Origin: Nageia nagi
Taxonomy: Eukaryota > Pinophyta
Reading direction: 5' to 3'
Assembly: GCA_050084985.1 (NCBI GenBank)
Contig: JBITNC010000002.1
Location: 26,040,001 to 26,104,000 of the forward strand
DNA length: 64,000 nucleotides
A program made the translations under genes and the position numbers. Below, one piece after another: positions 1-11,321 of this stretch. The notes under the pieces are model-generated. The model saw nothing but the letters and a program-made list of their open reading frames with translations, searched no databases and had not been told where the DNA came from. Every line of letters begins with the position of its first letter. Positions within the stretch are counted from its first letter, which is position 1.

Positions 1-244
1 TACAGAGCAAGATCAACCTTGGCAGACTAGGGAATATGTTAGTTGTTATTTGAGCATCTAGTAATATGCCACTATTTTTAAGCTCAACCTAATCTAGAAC
101 TGAATCAATATTTATTGTCTCTTCTTGGGATTCATCTTGATGAAGGTAATGAAATATGTTGATATTATCATTTTCCTTGATGGAATTGGGATGTTTAGTA
201 ATATGATGTTTGCACTTAGTGGTTTAGAATCCTTTATCAAAGAT

Positions 245-700
245 CTCCAAAGGAGGGGTCGGTTGTATGGCATGTGGATAAGCTTTAGCAAGGTGTCCAT
301 ACTCTAAGCAGATACAATGCTAAAATGACATATTTTCATAGTTAATGGATTAGATATATACCATATTATCCAAAGATAGGTTAATCATGATTTGTGCAAG
401 CAACAAAGAGTCTATTCTTAAATGTATATAGTTCTTAGCATAAGCCATTGATTCCTAATCCCTTGTTTTCTTTGAGATTACCATGAAAACACCTAATGCA
501 TTACCAATAGCTTCAAATATGTCATCTTTCCAAAGTTCCTTGAATAGGTTTAACAATCAAACCCACACAAGTGCAGAATAGGGGTGATCTTATTCAGGTT
601 TGAAACTCACATGCCAAGGTTTCATGAAGATTCCTATTCTACCATGAAACCATGGTATGCCTTCGAATACCTCATCTTTATCTACCTTTAAAGCAAAAGT
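245..700 (-). pseudogene. LINE ORF1 relic (DUF4283-like plus zinc knuckle)
   Basis: Read on the minus strand, this stretch gives broken protein of the kind found in ORF1 of plant LINE elements. In order there is a segment with GIPWFHGRIGIFMKPWHVSF, then ALVWV, then an EAIGNALG motif, and finally a zinc-knuckle-like CICLEYGHLAKAY. This order (PW..., VWV..., AIGN.LG, CCHC knuckle) is that of the DUF4283/zf-CCHC_4 proteins of plant L1-type LINEs. Several stop codons interrupt it, and the last zinc ligand reads Tyr where Cys is expected. It is a fragment; no ORF2 or poly-A tail was identified next to it. The family call rests on motif order only. Confidence 0.6.
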
Positions 701-1107
701 ATCCAAAAATATCCATTTGAATAAAAGCTGAGAGATACTTCACATCCAATTTTCCAATTATTTGATACCCATATTTTGATCATTATTAGAAGGATTTAAA
801 TTCCTAGGAATTTACAAATCAAAGCCATAGACTCTACCTTAGCTATTTCATTATGTACACTCACTTTGCACTATTATTTTTGGTGTCTCAAAAGTTTCCT
901 AGATACAACCCGTTTATGTTTTCTATGGTTCTTGCTTTGGCAAGTTTAATGATGATGGCCTTATTTTGAAGTAGCATTACATCTGATTGGTTTACATATC
1001 AATGCATCCTGATATGATACTTATTCAGGGGACCATAGGGGCCCTCTAGACCCAATGCCATGGCTGTAAGCCTAGGAAAAGGTGTCTATAGTTTTGCAGC
1101 ATGCTTC
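701..1107. other. Unannotated AT-rich sequence
   Basis: Nothing recognisable is seen here beyond possible upstream continuation of the LINE relic. It ends at the putative target duplication of element E1 (TCCTC at 1108-1112). Confidence 0.4.
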
Positions 1108-1112
1108 TCCTC

Positions 1113-2842
1113 TATTGACCTATGGTGTTGCTATTACTGTCAAATATTATATTAATATGTTATCATTGCTATCAATAATGCAAATAAGTTACAACACCCT
1201 ACGTAAGCAAGATTGTTGGTGTTAAAGGAAGAACATAATACCTTATGCAGATAAGTTATAGCTTATACAATGTTAAACAAGCTTATGCAGATAAAATATG
1301 ACTTGTGTAGTCAAAATAAGGGTTATGTGAAAGTCAAGGCTCTTATACGATGAAGAAAACCCTTATGCAGGGAGCACAGATCTTATGTAGTAGACTCCAG
1401 TCTTATGCGTAGGAGCAAGAGGCTTATGGGAGAGACTTATGCAAACAATAGAGGCCTGATGTGGAAGATAAAGTCCTTGTGCAGTTTAGTGAGGCCTTAT
1501 GCGAATGAGAAAAGTCTTGTACAATGATGAAGGTGCTTATGTGGAATGCTTTAAACAGTGAGCAAAGGGTTTAAGTAATGGAATTTTGGTCTTATACAGA
1601 ATAAAATTTTCTTGTACGGAGGCATGATGCATTATGCAAAGAGTCACTATCTTATGCAAACAACATAGCTTATACGAAGTGTCACATGATTATGTGAATA
1701 GTAACATGCTTATGCAGATAGATATAATCTTATGCAAAGTAGCATGGTCTTATACATACAATTAATTATTTGTGTGGAAGACAAAGGCTTATGTAAAGTA
1801 ACAAGGTATTTTACGAAGAATAAAGAGTTTATGCCATCAATCAAGGGCTTATGTAGGGAAGCAAAACCTTATGAAGATATTAAAAGTCTTATGTGGAAAC
1901 TTTATGTGATAAGATAAGGGTTTATGTAAAGAAGCAAAATCTTATGCGGAGATCAAAGGCCTTATGCAAAGATGCGAAGCATTATGCGAAAACTCAAAGC
2001 ATTATGTGGAGATTCAAGCCTTATACTAAGAGAACTAGCATTATGTGAAGACCCAAATAGCTGAAGGGATAGACACATGTATATTTTATTATTAATATTC
2101 CAATCTATAGCAGATATCTAGGTTGTTCATATCAGATGTAGAGTTTATAGTTATAAGTTGTACTTAAGGGGGTTTTGGAATGAGATTCAGATCAAAAAGG
2201 AAGATAATTCAATTATTGTTTTTGTATTGCATACTATGAAGAAAAATAGACTTGTAATAAAAATAAAATGGGGAATTCTATAATGCATGATGAGATAGAT
2301 GGAGATGATGGAGTTGGGTGTGACTATGTGAGCAAACCACCATTGAAAAACAAATTATGATAGATTGACAATGAGAGTACAATAGAGGCTATTAGTACTG
2401 ATTGCATATTTCTAACAAAGATAACCAAGAGTAAAAAATGTTGAGCTAGATCAGTGAGGATCTTCTTGAATAGAGTTGACAAGTTTGCCAAAAAATTTGC
2501 TTTTGTAATTTATCAAGTTCGTACTTTGCTAAGGCAATTGGTGCTTCATTCAATTGTTGCTGATAAACTAGGAGTTGTGGCTTCTTTTGGTTAGTGTTCA
2601 TAAATTGGTTATAAAGTTGATGCTTTGATTTGGCTGAATTTGGATGGAATTCCAAGTAGTCTTACTCGGGGATGTAGCCACATTGGTGAACCTTGTTATA
2701 TTATGTGTTATGTGATGTATTATTATGATGATTATTCTAGTTATTTTAAATAAACACTATCTCAAAATAAAGTTAAAGAACTAAGTTTTAATCTTTCACA
2801 TTGATTCACCCCCCCCATCTCAATGTCACTTAGATAATAACA
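1113..2842 (+). repeat. E1 5' LTR (1.73 kb) with CTTATGC repeat array
   Basis: This direct repeat matches 14639-16807 once the 498-bp solo LTR plus its target duplication is removed there. The body from about 1235 to 2062 is a degenerate array in which CTTATG followed by C/T and a purine (CTTATGCAGA, CTTATGTGGA, CTTATGCAAA) recurs every 20-35 bases. The rest is unique AT-rich sequence. The first dinucleotide is TA where TG is expected. Confidence 0.8.
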
Positions 2843-2844
2843 AT

Positions 2845-2856
2845 TAGTATCAGAGC
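2845..2856 (+). other. E1 primer-binding site
   Basis: TAGTATCAGAGC lies two bases after the 5' LTR. The usual plant site is TGGTATCAGAGC, complementary to the 3' end of initiator tRNA-Met; one base differs. Confidence 0.7.
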
Positions 2857-2907
2857 AAGTCCATGTATCAAGTCTAATCAACTAAAGGCGATTCAATAAG
2901 TGATACA

Positions 2908-3130
2908 ATGGCAAGTGGTGAAAGTTCTTTATCAAGCAAAACCCCTCTTTTTGGTGGAACCAATTATGCCTTTTAGAAGATAAAAATGCAAAACTACCTA
3001 TGTGCTCTAGGATTTGATATATAGGCATCAGTGGAAAAATGATATGCATCATCCACCACTCCTTCGGTAGATGCAAATAGCAAGAAACTATTTGACTATA
3101 ATTCTAAAGCAACAAATGCTATCATGAGTG
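2908..3130 (+). pseudogene. E1 gag, N-terminal part (split by E2)
   Basis: The first ATG after the primer-binding site opens a Copia gag reading MASGESSLSSKTPLFGG, followed by the usual Y-x-F-x-K-x-K-M core. In-frame stops replace Trp codons at two places typical of the family (after NYAF and after GFDI). The frame runs into ATNAIMSGL and is then cut by element E2. It resumes after 8917 with ELIKIMNCKSTKAIWDKL, so the two parts are one gene interrupted by an insertion. Confidence 0.75.
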
Positions 3131-3136
3131 GTTTGG

Positions 3137-3423
3137 GAATCTTAATTCATATGATCTAGCATTATATGTATCTAGCATTTTCTTAAGTCTATGTAGGCAT
3201 AGATATTCAGTTGTGTAGACAAGGAAGTGATATGTTTTATTTGTTAAGATGTTGCTATAATTAAGTCTTAGTCATATAGCTTAGTCATTTAGACTTTGTT
3301 ATTCATAGCCTACGAATAGAGTCTGGTGCTATTACTTTGGTTTGGTGTTATTTCTTAGGTTACTCTTAGCACTATAAAATGTAATCCTTTTGAAAATAAT
3401 ATTAAGTTATTTCAAAATTCATA
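3137..3423 (+). repeat. E2 5' LTR
   Basis: Direct repeat of 8652-8911, from near TATGATCTAGC to the end AATTCATA-like border. A segment of about 22 bp near 3190 is missing from the 3' copy. Contains a TATA-like ACTATAAAATG near 3371. Confidence 0.75.
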
Positions 3424-3425
3424 TT

Positions 3426-3437
3426 TGGTATCAGAGC
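3426..3437 (+). other. E2 primer-binding site
   Basis: TGGTATCAGAGC, the exact consensus complementary to plant initiator tRNA-Met, directly after the 5' LTR. Confidence 0.85.
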
Positions 3438-4488
3438 ACTATAAAGATTCATAGTGGAATTAAAAATCCTATCAAGCTACCCATCACTTCTATGAGTTTA
3501 ACTAGACAAGTAGTTGAGATCTGTGAAATAAGGAATGCTGTCAAAATTTGACATGAATGTCTTGTTGGTCAGAAACGTAGATCTGTTGCTAAAAAGAATA
3601 TGATACTATTGTTGAGATAGCCCAGGCAGTGAGAAGAGCTGCTAGCATTTGGAGAAACTCATTTTCATTTGGTGTATCTTTTTTATTCCATGAAAGTAAC
3701 GTGAAAAGATAGAGTGGCTAGATAAGGGACAAAGCCTGTCGAGGACGTGGTTGTTTGCTGTGGAGGTTTGCATTACAAACCATTTGAAAATCATCCAGAG
3801 GGAAGAGTATAGTAGAATCAAGCCCATTTTGGTACTAGGATACGTGTTGCAAAGAGGAATCCATGTGCAGAATGACGATGCTCACATCAGGTCATCGAGA
3901 AGGGACGTGAACAACCTGCTACCCATTACGTATTGAGAACACCGAGAAGGGACGTGAACCATGTTGCTATTTGATTGAACATCGAGGTGCGCTTGTGAAT
4001 GCTCAAATAACCTATCAGTAAGATTCTGTTACGTCAAGGAGATTACATTATGCCAAGCAGAAGTTTAGAAGTTTTTGAGAGATATCCAGTGTGGAGAGAA
4101 GACGTACTACTACTGCAGTTCAATTGCACTGTGAAGTGAGGTTCTGTTGTTGCACATAGATCTTGCGATGTGCCCTTGTCTGTTGTGCGTTTTAGAGAAT
4201 GCAAGTTGTGGCTTGTACGGTGAGTTTTTTTTTGCATGGATATTTGTTGTTATTTATTGCATCCAATGAAATAGTGTTAACATGCCACTACGGAGAAGTA
4301 TTGTGCATAATGTCTTGTTATTTAAATTGAAAGGACGTGTGAAATACAAAAGCAAAATTTTGCCTGCGGAAGCCTTATGGCACGCCCATTTAAAACTATT
4401 GGTATAAGAAACATTTTGGAGTACATTTGTTGTTTGTTACTGCTGTGTGTTGCATTTGGTGACATATTGAAACAGTAAGTGGTAAGCG
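3438..4488 (+). other. E2 untranslated leader
   Basis: About 1 kb between the primer-binding site and the gag ATG. Only short chance reading frames are present; no function is seen. Confidence 0.5.
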
Positions 4489-5430
4489 ATGGCTGCCAAA
4501 AACAACAGTCTTCCCATTTCAAAATTCAAAGGTGAGAATTATGAATATTGGTCCATTGGTATGAAACATTTGCTCATCAGCAAAGGTGCTTAGGAGATTG
4601 TGGAGGATGATTATGCAGAGCTAGCTGATTGGAGTGTTGTTCCAGCTACCAATAGAGCAACAATGAGAGAGGCACAAAAGAAAAATAGTATGGCACTATT
4701 CTACTTGTAAGTAGCCTTGGATAAGAGCATCTTTCCAAGGATTGCAAGTTGTGCTTTAGCCAAGGTAGCATGGAAAGCTCTAAAAGAGAGCTATGAAGGA
4801 AACACTCAAGTCAACCAAGTGAGATTGCAAACTCTCAAAATGGAGTTTTAAAATCTCAAGATGAAAAAGGCTGAAAGAGTTGGAGACTATTGCATGAGAG
4901 CCAAAGCATGTGTTGACAAAATGAGAGCTTTGGTGAAAAAGTGGAGAATGAGGTCATTGTAAAGAAAGTGTTGAGGATACTTTTGCCTAAATAGAGAGAA
5001 ATATCTATCATAATTGAGGAGACTAAGTACTTTACAACTCTCTCATATGATCAGCTTGTAGGTTCATTAATGTCTCATGAGGAAAGATTTGAAGCTCCAA
5101 ATGTTTGGGGTATGGAACGAAAAGCCTTCACATCCAAAGAAGGTGAATCAAGTGCAAAAAGAAGAGGAAGAGGTAGAGGAAAATCTCCTTCAAGAGGACG
5201 AGGAAGAGGTAGATCAAGAAGTGAGAATCAAGGAAGAGGAAGAGGAGCTGACAAATCAAATAAGTCTTGCTATCATTATGGAAAACTTGGTCACTTTACA
5301 AGAGATTGTAGACTTAAGGCTTCTCAAAAAGGGAGAGGTAATAATTATGGTAACTTTGATGAAGAATACGGGACTTCAAATTTTTTCCTCACCTATGGAA
5401 AATCATATCAAAATCTCAAAGAAAGTTAGT
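4489..5430 (+). pseudogene. E2 gag (UBN2-type, RG-rich, zinc knuckle)
   Basis: The frame opens with MAAKNNSLPISKFKGENYEY, a typical Copia gag start. It continues through FPRIASCALAKVAWKALKES (UBN2-type core), an Arg/Gly-rich basic stretch (5157-5250) and a knuckle, CYHYGKLGHFTRDC. In the knuckle the second Cys has become Tyr. Stops occur after KGA, after LFYL and after KMEF; the last two fit Gln codons changed by one C-to-T step. A one-base deletion near 4930 shifts the frame until the intact RG-rich segment from 5070. The Arg/Gly run is the nucleic-acid-binding tail of gag, not a host RNA-binding protein. Confidence 0.8.
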
Positions 5431-6690
5431 TTTTGGATTCTAGTCTCTCAAATCATATGAGTGGCAAAGAAGAGTTATTTGCTACAATGGATTCCACATT
5501 CAAGTCCAATATCAAATTATGAGATGATAAGGTACTACAAGTTGAAGGCATGGGATCCATGGAGGTTGCAACAAATGAAGGCACAAAGAAGGTAAACAAT
5601 ATCTATCACACCCCTAATCTTAAGCATAATTTGCTTAGTGTTGGTCAAATGATGGAAAATAATTATAAGCTTGTTTTTGAAGATGAAAAATGAATAATTT
5701 TTTGACAAAAATAATTGTAATAGAGTTGTTACACAAGTACCTATGAGAAAGAATAAGTTATTTCCTCTTAAGTTTGGGGAACAAGGAGGTGCCCAACTTG
5801 CTAATGTATCCATTGAAAATCCAAGTGTACTTTGGCACTTGAGATATTGTCATCTTAATTATGCAAGCTTGAAGTTGTTAACTTTTCAAGCTATGGTGTG
5901 TGGACTACCAAAAGTTGAAGAGAACAAGGACATGTGTGAAGGATGTGCTTTGGGAAATCAATCAAGAACAAATTTTCCAAGAGGTGAAACATGGAGAGCA
6001 AGGCATCCACTACAATTGGTACATTCAGATATTTGTGGTCCAATGCAAGCCAAAAGCATGGGTAACAATACTTACTTTCTTACCTTTATATATGATTACT
6101 CTAGATATTGTTGGATTTATTTTTTGAAATATAAAGATCAAGATTTTTAATGATTTCAAGATTTCAAGAATAATGTAGATAATCAAGGTGGCTATGTGAT
6201 CAAATGTTTGAGGATAGATAAAGGAGGGGACTTTTGTTCAAATGCATTTCTCCAATTTTGTAAAGAATGTAGGATCAAATGACAATTAACAACTGCCTAA
6301 ACCCCACAACAAAATGTTGTGGCTGAAAGAAAGAACCACACTATTATAGAAATGGATAGATGAATGCTCTAAACAAAGAAGCTAAGTAACATCTATTGGG
6401 TTGATGCTATTAGAATAAGTGTTTACATTTTGAATAGGAGTCCCACTTCTAGTTTAGATGGGATAACTCCCTATGAAGGATAGTATGGCAAAAAGCTGAA
6501 TGTACAGCACTTAAAAGTTTTTAGTTGTCTTGCATATGCACAAATTCCTAATGAACAAAGGAGGAAACTTGACCCCAAGAGTCAAACATGTATATTCATT
6601 AGGTATAGTGAATCTTCGAAGGCATATAGACTCTATGATCTAAAAACACACAAAGTTGTAGTCTTAAGAGATGTAATTTTTTATGAAGGG
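5431..6690 (+). pseudogene. E2 protease and integrase region
   Basis: The protease start reads FLDSSLSNHMSG where the family has D-S-G-C; the catalytic triplet is damaged (DSS). The integrase zinc region is clear from 5800 (WHLRYCHLNYASL, then CEGCALG). The catalytic core follows: HSDICGPM, a later DYSRYCW, and an RIDKGGDF region that keeps the second Asp. AERKNHTIIE supplies the third acidic position. Stops lie at 6148-6150 and again after CRIK and after EMDR. The segment to 6690 is the integrase C-terminal region (KVFSCLAYA, SKAYRLYD). Confidence 0.8.
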
Positions 6691-8664
6691 TGAATATGGG
6701 GTCATCAAAAACACTTTATTAATGATGGATCTCAAGATGAAAGCTCCTCCCAACTGCATCCCATTGCCAAGAATAGTAATAAAAGTCCTCCTCCAAATCC
6801 AAAGAAAAGTTCTACTTCAAGTACACCAAGTACTACTCCAAGTCCTCTACAAGGACCACCAAGAGCATCAAGTTCTTCTCCAATGCAAATGGAAGAAGAT
6901 ACACCATGATCACCAAGAGGTCAAAGAACACTCCAATATCATCCTTCTTTCCAAATGTTGGATAAAAATTTTCAAAGAAGATAAACTAGGAGCCTAGTGA
7001 GATGAATGAAGCCTTGAAAAGACTTGAAAATTTGCACATGCATGGTGATGAAGAATCTCAATATCTTAAGGGAGATATTATAAACTATGATTTAATCACT
7101 AGTGTAGAACTGGAACCACCTAGTTATGAAAAAACACGTAATCATGATGTATGGAAACAAGTTATGAAAGAGCAAATGAATTCCATAAAAGAGAATGATA
7201 CATGGGAGCTAGTGGAGCTTACTAAGGGAAAGAAATGTATTAGATGTAAATGGGTCTATAATACCAAGATCAATGCTAATGGAAGCATTGAAAGGCACAA
7301 GGCAACACTAGTAGCAAAAGGATTTACTCAAAAGTATGGGATTGACTATGAAGAAACCTTTGCTCTTGTGGCAAGGTAAGAGACCATTAGACTATTACAT
7401 TCTGTGGCTATCCACAAAGGATGGAACATTCATCATATGGATGTTAAAAGTGCTTTACTTAATGGGTACTTGAATGAAGAGGTTTTTGTGCATCAACCTC
7501 AAGGATTTGAAGAACAAGGTAAGGGAAACCTTGTTTACAAGTTGAAGAAAGCATTGTATGGGCTAAAACAAGCACCGAGAGCATGGTACTCTCGCATTGA
7601 TGACTACTTTCAAAACTATGGATTCACTAGAAGCAAAAGTGAACCCAACCTCTATTACATAAACAAAGGTAAATACATCCTTCTTGTGTGCTTCTATGTG
7701 GATGACATTATATTCATGGGTAGTAATGCTGAGATGAATGAGGAGTTCAAAAACTCCATAATGAAAGAATTTGAAATGAAGGATCTAGTTTTGATGAGTT
7801 ACTTCCTAGGAATGGAGGTACATCAAAAGAAAAAATGAAATCTTCATATCTCAATTCAAATATGCTCAAGACATGATAAAAAAATTTAGCATGGAGAAGT
7901 GCAAGCTAGTTGCAACTCAAATAGGGCATGGGATACAACTAAGCAAAGATGATGGAGCATCAAAAGTTGACAAGACCAGTTATAGGAGAATGGTTGGGAG
8001 TTTCATGTTTCTCACCAACACAAGGACAAATATTAAGTATGTTATTTATTTAGTATCAAGCTTTATGGCTAATCCATTTGAACTACACCTTCAAGCAACT
8101 AAAATAATTCTAAGATATGTAAATGGTACAATGGATTATGGGATTCATTACCATAAAAATGATGATGTAAAATTAGTTGGCTTTAGTGATAATAATTGGG
8201 AAAGCAAAATAGATGATAGGAAATCTACTTTAGAGAATTTTTTTAGTCTTGGGTCTGGGCTAATCACTTGGAGTTCCAAAAACCAAACCATAGTAGCACT
8301 ATCATCTACTGAGGGTGAGTACATAGCAATTGCAAATGCTAGTTCCCAAACCTTGTGGCTAAGAAAGGTTCTTGAAGAAATAAGAGAATGAAAAAAAGGT
8401 CTTACCATATTGTATTGTGACAATATGAGTGCCATTCAATTATCATATAATCCTATCCGTCATAGCAAGTCAAAGCACTTCAATATGAAGTATCATTTCA
8501 TCAGAGACATGGTGGAGAAAAATGTGATTGAGCTAAGGTATTATAGCAGTTTGGAAAATATAGCAAACATCTTCACCAAAGGAGTTGCTAAAGCTCAGTA
8601 TTTAAAGCTAATAGACTATTTGGTCAACCCTCTCAACTTTATGGGGGATAATGTTAGAATATGA
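6691..8664 (+). pseudogene. E2 reverse transcriptase and RNase H
   Basis: Reverse transcriptase begins near 7002 and shows CIRCKWVYNTK, HMDVKSALLNGYLNE, ALYGLKQAPRAWYSR and the active-site FYVDDIIFMG, so the YVDD box is intact. RNase H shows DDRKST, ALSSTEGEY and LYCDNMSAI. Damage: a stop at 7377-7379, one extra A in the A-run near 7833 that shifts the frame, and a TGA at 8389-8391. The frame ends just before the purine tract. The first 300 bases are the low-complexity linker. Confidence 0.85.
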
Positions 8665-8911
8665 TCTAGCATTATATGTATCTAGCATTTTTCTAAGTCT
8701 ATGTAGGCAAGGAAGTGATATGTTTTATTTGTTAATATGTTGCTATAATTAAGTCCTAGTCATATAGTTTATTCATTTAGACTTTGTTAGTCATAGCCTA
8801 CGAATAGAGTCTGGTGCTATTATTTTGGTCTAGTGTTATTTCTTAGGTTGCTCTTAGCACTATAAAATGTAATCCTTTTGAGAATAATGTTAAGTTCTCT
8901 CAGAATTCATA
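8652..8911 (+). repeat. E2 3' LTR
   Basis: Starts TGTTAGAATATG directly after the purine tract and repeats the 5' LTR to AATTCATA. Followed by GTTTGG, the right copy of the presumed target duplication. Confidence 0.8.
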
Positions 8912-8917
8912 GTTTGG

Positions 8918-10310
8918 TAGATAGTGAACTTATAAAGATCATGAATTGCAAATCAACTAAAGCAATTTGGGACAAGCTATAAAGCATTCATGGAGATAGG
9001 AAGGTAAAAGAAGCTAAGTTGTAAATATACTGCGTAAGATTTGAAAGTTTACAAATGGATGATGAAGAAGATGTTGCAACCTATCTTTTAAGAGTAAATG
9101 AAGTCATCAATAATATCAAAGGTTTGCGAGAAATGATTAAAGATTCTATAATTGTGAGGAAATTTGAGATCACGCCCTTAAATATTTGACTCCAAGGTAT
9201 CTGCCATCGAATAAGCCAAAGATCTAAACACTTTCTCCATGGATAAAATGTATGGTTCATTATTTTCCTATGAAATGAGAACTGGTAAGGTAAAATCCTC
9301 CAACAAAAAATTTATCTTTAAAGTCTCTAAAAAGATCAAAGCCAATCCTAACTATGATGATGAAAAAGGAATGTTAGATCTAGATGAATCAAACTTTGTT
9401 TGAAAGCTAAAAAGGAGACAAGGAAAATACAAAGGTAAGTTACCTTTGAAATGCTTGGTTGTGGTGATATTGAAAAAATCTAGTAAATGTTCATACAATG
9501 AAAAGAATGGCAATAATGAATATACAAGGAAAATTAGAGGTAGTAGTTCTAGAAACAAAGATAGGTTTTCTAGAGAAGAGAACAATCATAAAATAAGCTT
9601 TGTTTTAAAAGAAAGAGAAGATGAATCTAATAGTAGCTCAAATAGTGAATCTAAAGGAGAGCATGATGAATCATTGTTTATGGCTTTTGAAGAAAATGAT
9701 TAGGAAGATGAAGTTATTTAATACTTTGATGATAAGGAAGTTATTGTTGAATTGGAATAAGAGCTTATATATGCTTTAGATGACCTAAACATTGAAAGAA
9801 GAAGGAATAAGAAATTGACTAAAAAACTTGAAGATTCCAATAGTGAAATTGAAGAAATAAAAGCTAAGTTACAAGAATCCAAGACAATTGAAGAAACCTT
9901 GTTGCTCCTACTGACTAATAAAATGGATTATTATCACAACTTGGAAAAAGAAAACATCACTTTAAGATAGGAGATTGAAAAATTATCTCAATAATCCAAG
10001 ACAAGTTATAAATTTCTTCAAAGCTCAAAGCAATTTGATCAAATATTGAAGGCCAAAGGTATTCGTTAATTAAGTTTGGTTTGGGATTTGAACAAGATGA
10101 ATCCTCCATTGCAATTGAACATCTACTTAACAACAACTCAAATGACTCACAATCTGACAGTGAAAAGAAGTAGAAAATCAATAATAATCAATACAGAGAC
10201 TCTCAATAGGCTAGTAGTGATGGTTTCATCAAAGACAAAAAGATGAGGAGAATGTCAAAATGGACAACAAGTCAAATCTATCAACAAAATAGATTCTTTA
10301 ATTCCTACTC
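8918..10310 (+). pseudogene. E1 gag, C-terminal part with coiled coil
   Basis: Continuation of the E1 gag after E2: STKAIWDKL, a stop, then RFESLQMDDEEDVATYLLRV, the usual UBN2 region. From 9370 to 10080 the protein is rich in Glu, Lys and Leu (LDDLNIERRRNKKLTKKLED, KEENLTLR-like heptads), a predicted coiled coil common in this Copia gag type. Many stops and at least two frameshifts are present. Confidence 0.7.
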
Positions 10311-10315
10311 TAGAT

Positions 10316-10820
10316 ATGAAAGTCAATTTTATGGATATTAATTATAAATGTAATTATTTTGGTTATAAATTGGCATTCTATAAAATGAATACTCAACCAA
10401 TTAACTTTGTGCACAAAAATAGTTTCTCTCCTTTGATGGATTACCCTGCAAAATGTTATCAATGTCACAACTATGGGTGCATAGCAAAATTTTGTAGAAG
10501 TAAGATAGTAAATCCATCTAAGGTGAATAAAAAGGACTTCAAAATAAATGAACCAAATGTTAATAAAAAGAATGCAACAGTTAAGAAAGCATGGAAAAGG
10601 AAAGATAATAGTGCAACTGAATCATTAATTTTTCAAGTGGCTCTTGAAGCTGAAAAACATGCTAAGATCTTGGATTATTGGTAGCAAGTGTACAAAACAT
10701 ATGATAGGGGATAAATAGAATTTTGAGAATCTACAACAATTTGAAGGAGGATTTGTCAAGTTTGGAAATAATGATGGTGCCAAAATAGTTGGCAAAGGAA
10801 CTGTGAAAATGGGAAATGGA
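10316..10820 (+). pseudogene. E1 zinc knuckle and protease N-terminal region
   Basis: CYQCHNYGCIAKFC is a retroviral-type knuckle in which the His ligand is replaced by Cys. Around 10670 the protease start reads WIIGSKCTKHMIGDK, where the family has a D-S-G triplet; the catalytic Asp is now Gly. FEGGFVKFGNNDGAKIVGKG follows and is typical of the protease/pre-integrase region. The frame is then cut by a solo LTR at 10826. Confidence 0.7.
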
Positions 10821-10825
10821 AATAT

Positions 10826-11316
10826 TGAAGGGATAACAAAAGCAATCCTAAACAACCAAGATCATATGAAATCTCACAAATCATATCTTAAAAACTCACA
10901 AATCAATTTCACAAAGATAACTCAAGATATAAGTGGTTCCTCCAACTAGGAGTACATCCACTAACTAGATCTCACTTCATTCACAAATATGAACTCTTAC
11001 AGATCTCCTAGTCTAATCTTCTAAACACTATCCTATAGCATAACTTTAATTTATAAATTAGTATGTGATAACAAATAGGAAGCCTTCTATTTATAGGCCA
11101 AAATCCCTCTTTGGATCACCCTTTTACCCAATGTACAAAGGCATGACATGCACTCCCTTTTACCTAAGGGGCATGTTCATGACATGGAGTGTAGGACAAG
11201 TTACATTATCATATTCACTTAAATACTTAAGGCATCTAATGATACCCTTAAGTATTAGTTAATTTACAAAGAGGATTAATACAAACCTTTATAATAATGC
11301 ATTATACATTCCAACA
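10826..11316 (-). mobile_element. S1: solo LTR of the E3 family
   Basis: A 491-bp block closely matches the LTRs of minus-strand element E3 and the second solo copy at 15084-15576. On the plus strand it starts TGAAGGG and ends CATTCCAACA, and it is flanked by a perfect 5-bp duplication AATAT (10821-10825 and 11317-11321). No primer-binding site, purine tract or coding DNA accompanies it, so it is a solo LTR, probably left by LTR-LTR recombination. It interrupts the E1 pol frame, which resumes near 11370 with SASQICDKGNDVMF. Confidence 0.85.
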
Positions 11317-11321
11317 AATAT

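Larger units (their letters stand above)
3137..8911 (+). mobile_element. E2: Copia LTR retrotransposon nested in the gag of E1
   Basis: A 5.8-kb element with short LTRs (about 3137-3423 and 8652-8911) and a degenerate full set of Copia domains. The primer-binding site TGGTATCAGAGC (3426-3437) is perfect. A purine tract, ATGGGGGATAA, precedes the 3' LTR. GTTTGG occurs on both sides (3131-3136 and 8912-8917) and fits a target duplication; the left LTR border is blurred by mutation, so its length is uncertain by a few bases. On both sides the E1 gag frame is recovered, which independently fixes the insertion point. The 5' LTR has about 22 bp absent from the 3' LTR. Confidence 0.85.

Noticed and set aside
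1235-2062. CTTATGC array as a CRISPR-like array
   Set aside because: Repeats are short and degenerate, spacing is irregular, it lies inside an LTR and is present in both LTRs; the genome is a plant nuclear genome.
5070-5460. Arg/Gly-rich open frame as a host RNA-binding protein
   Set aside because: It continues a Copia gag and ends in a knuckle; it is the nucleic-acid-binding tail of E2 gag. The overlapping Glu-rich frame is its shadow.
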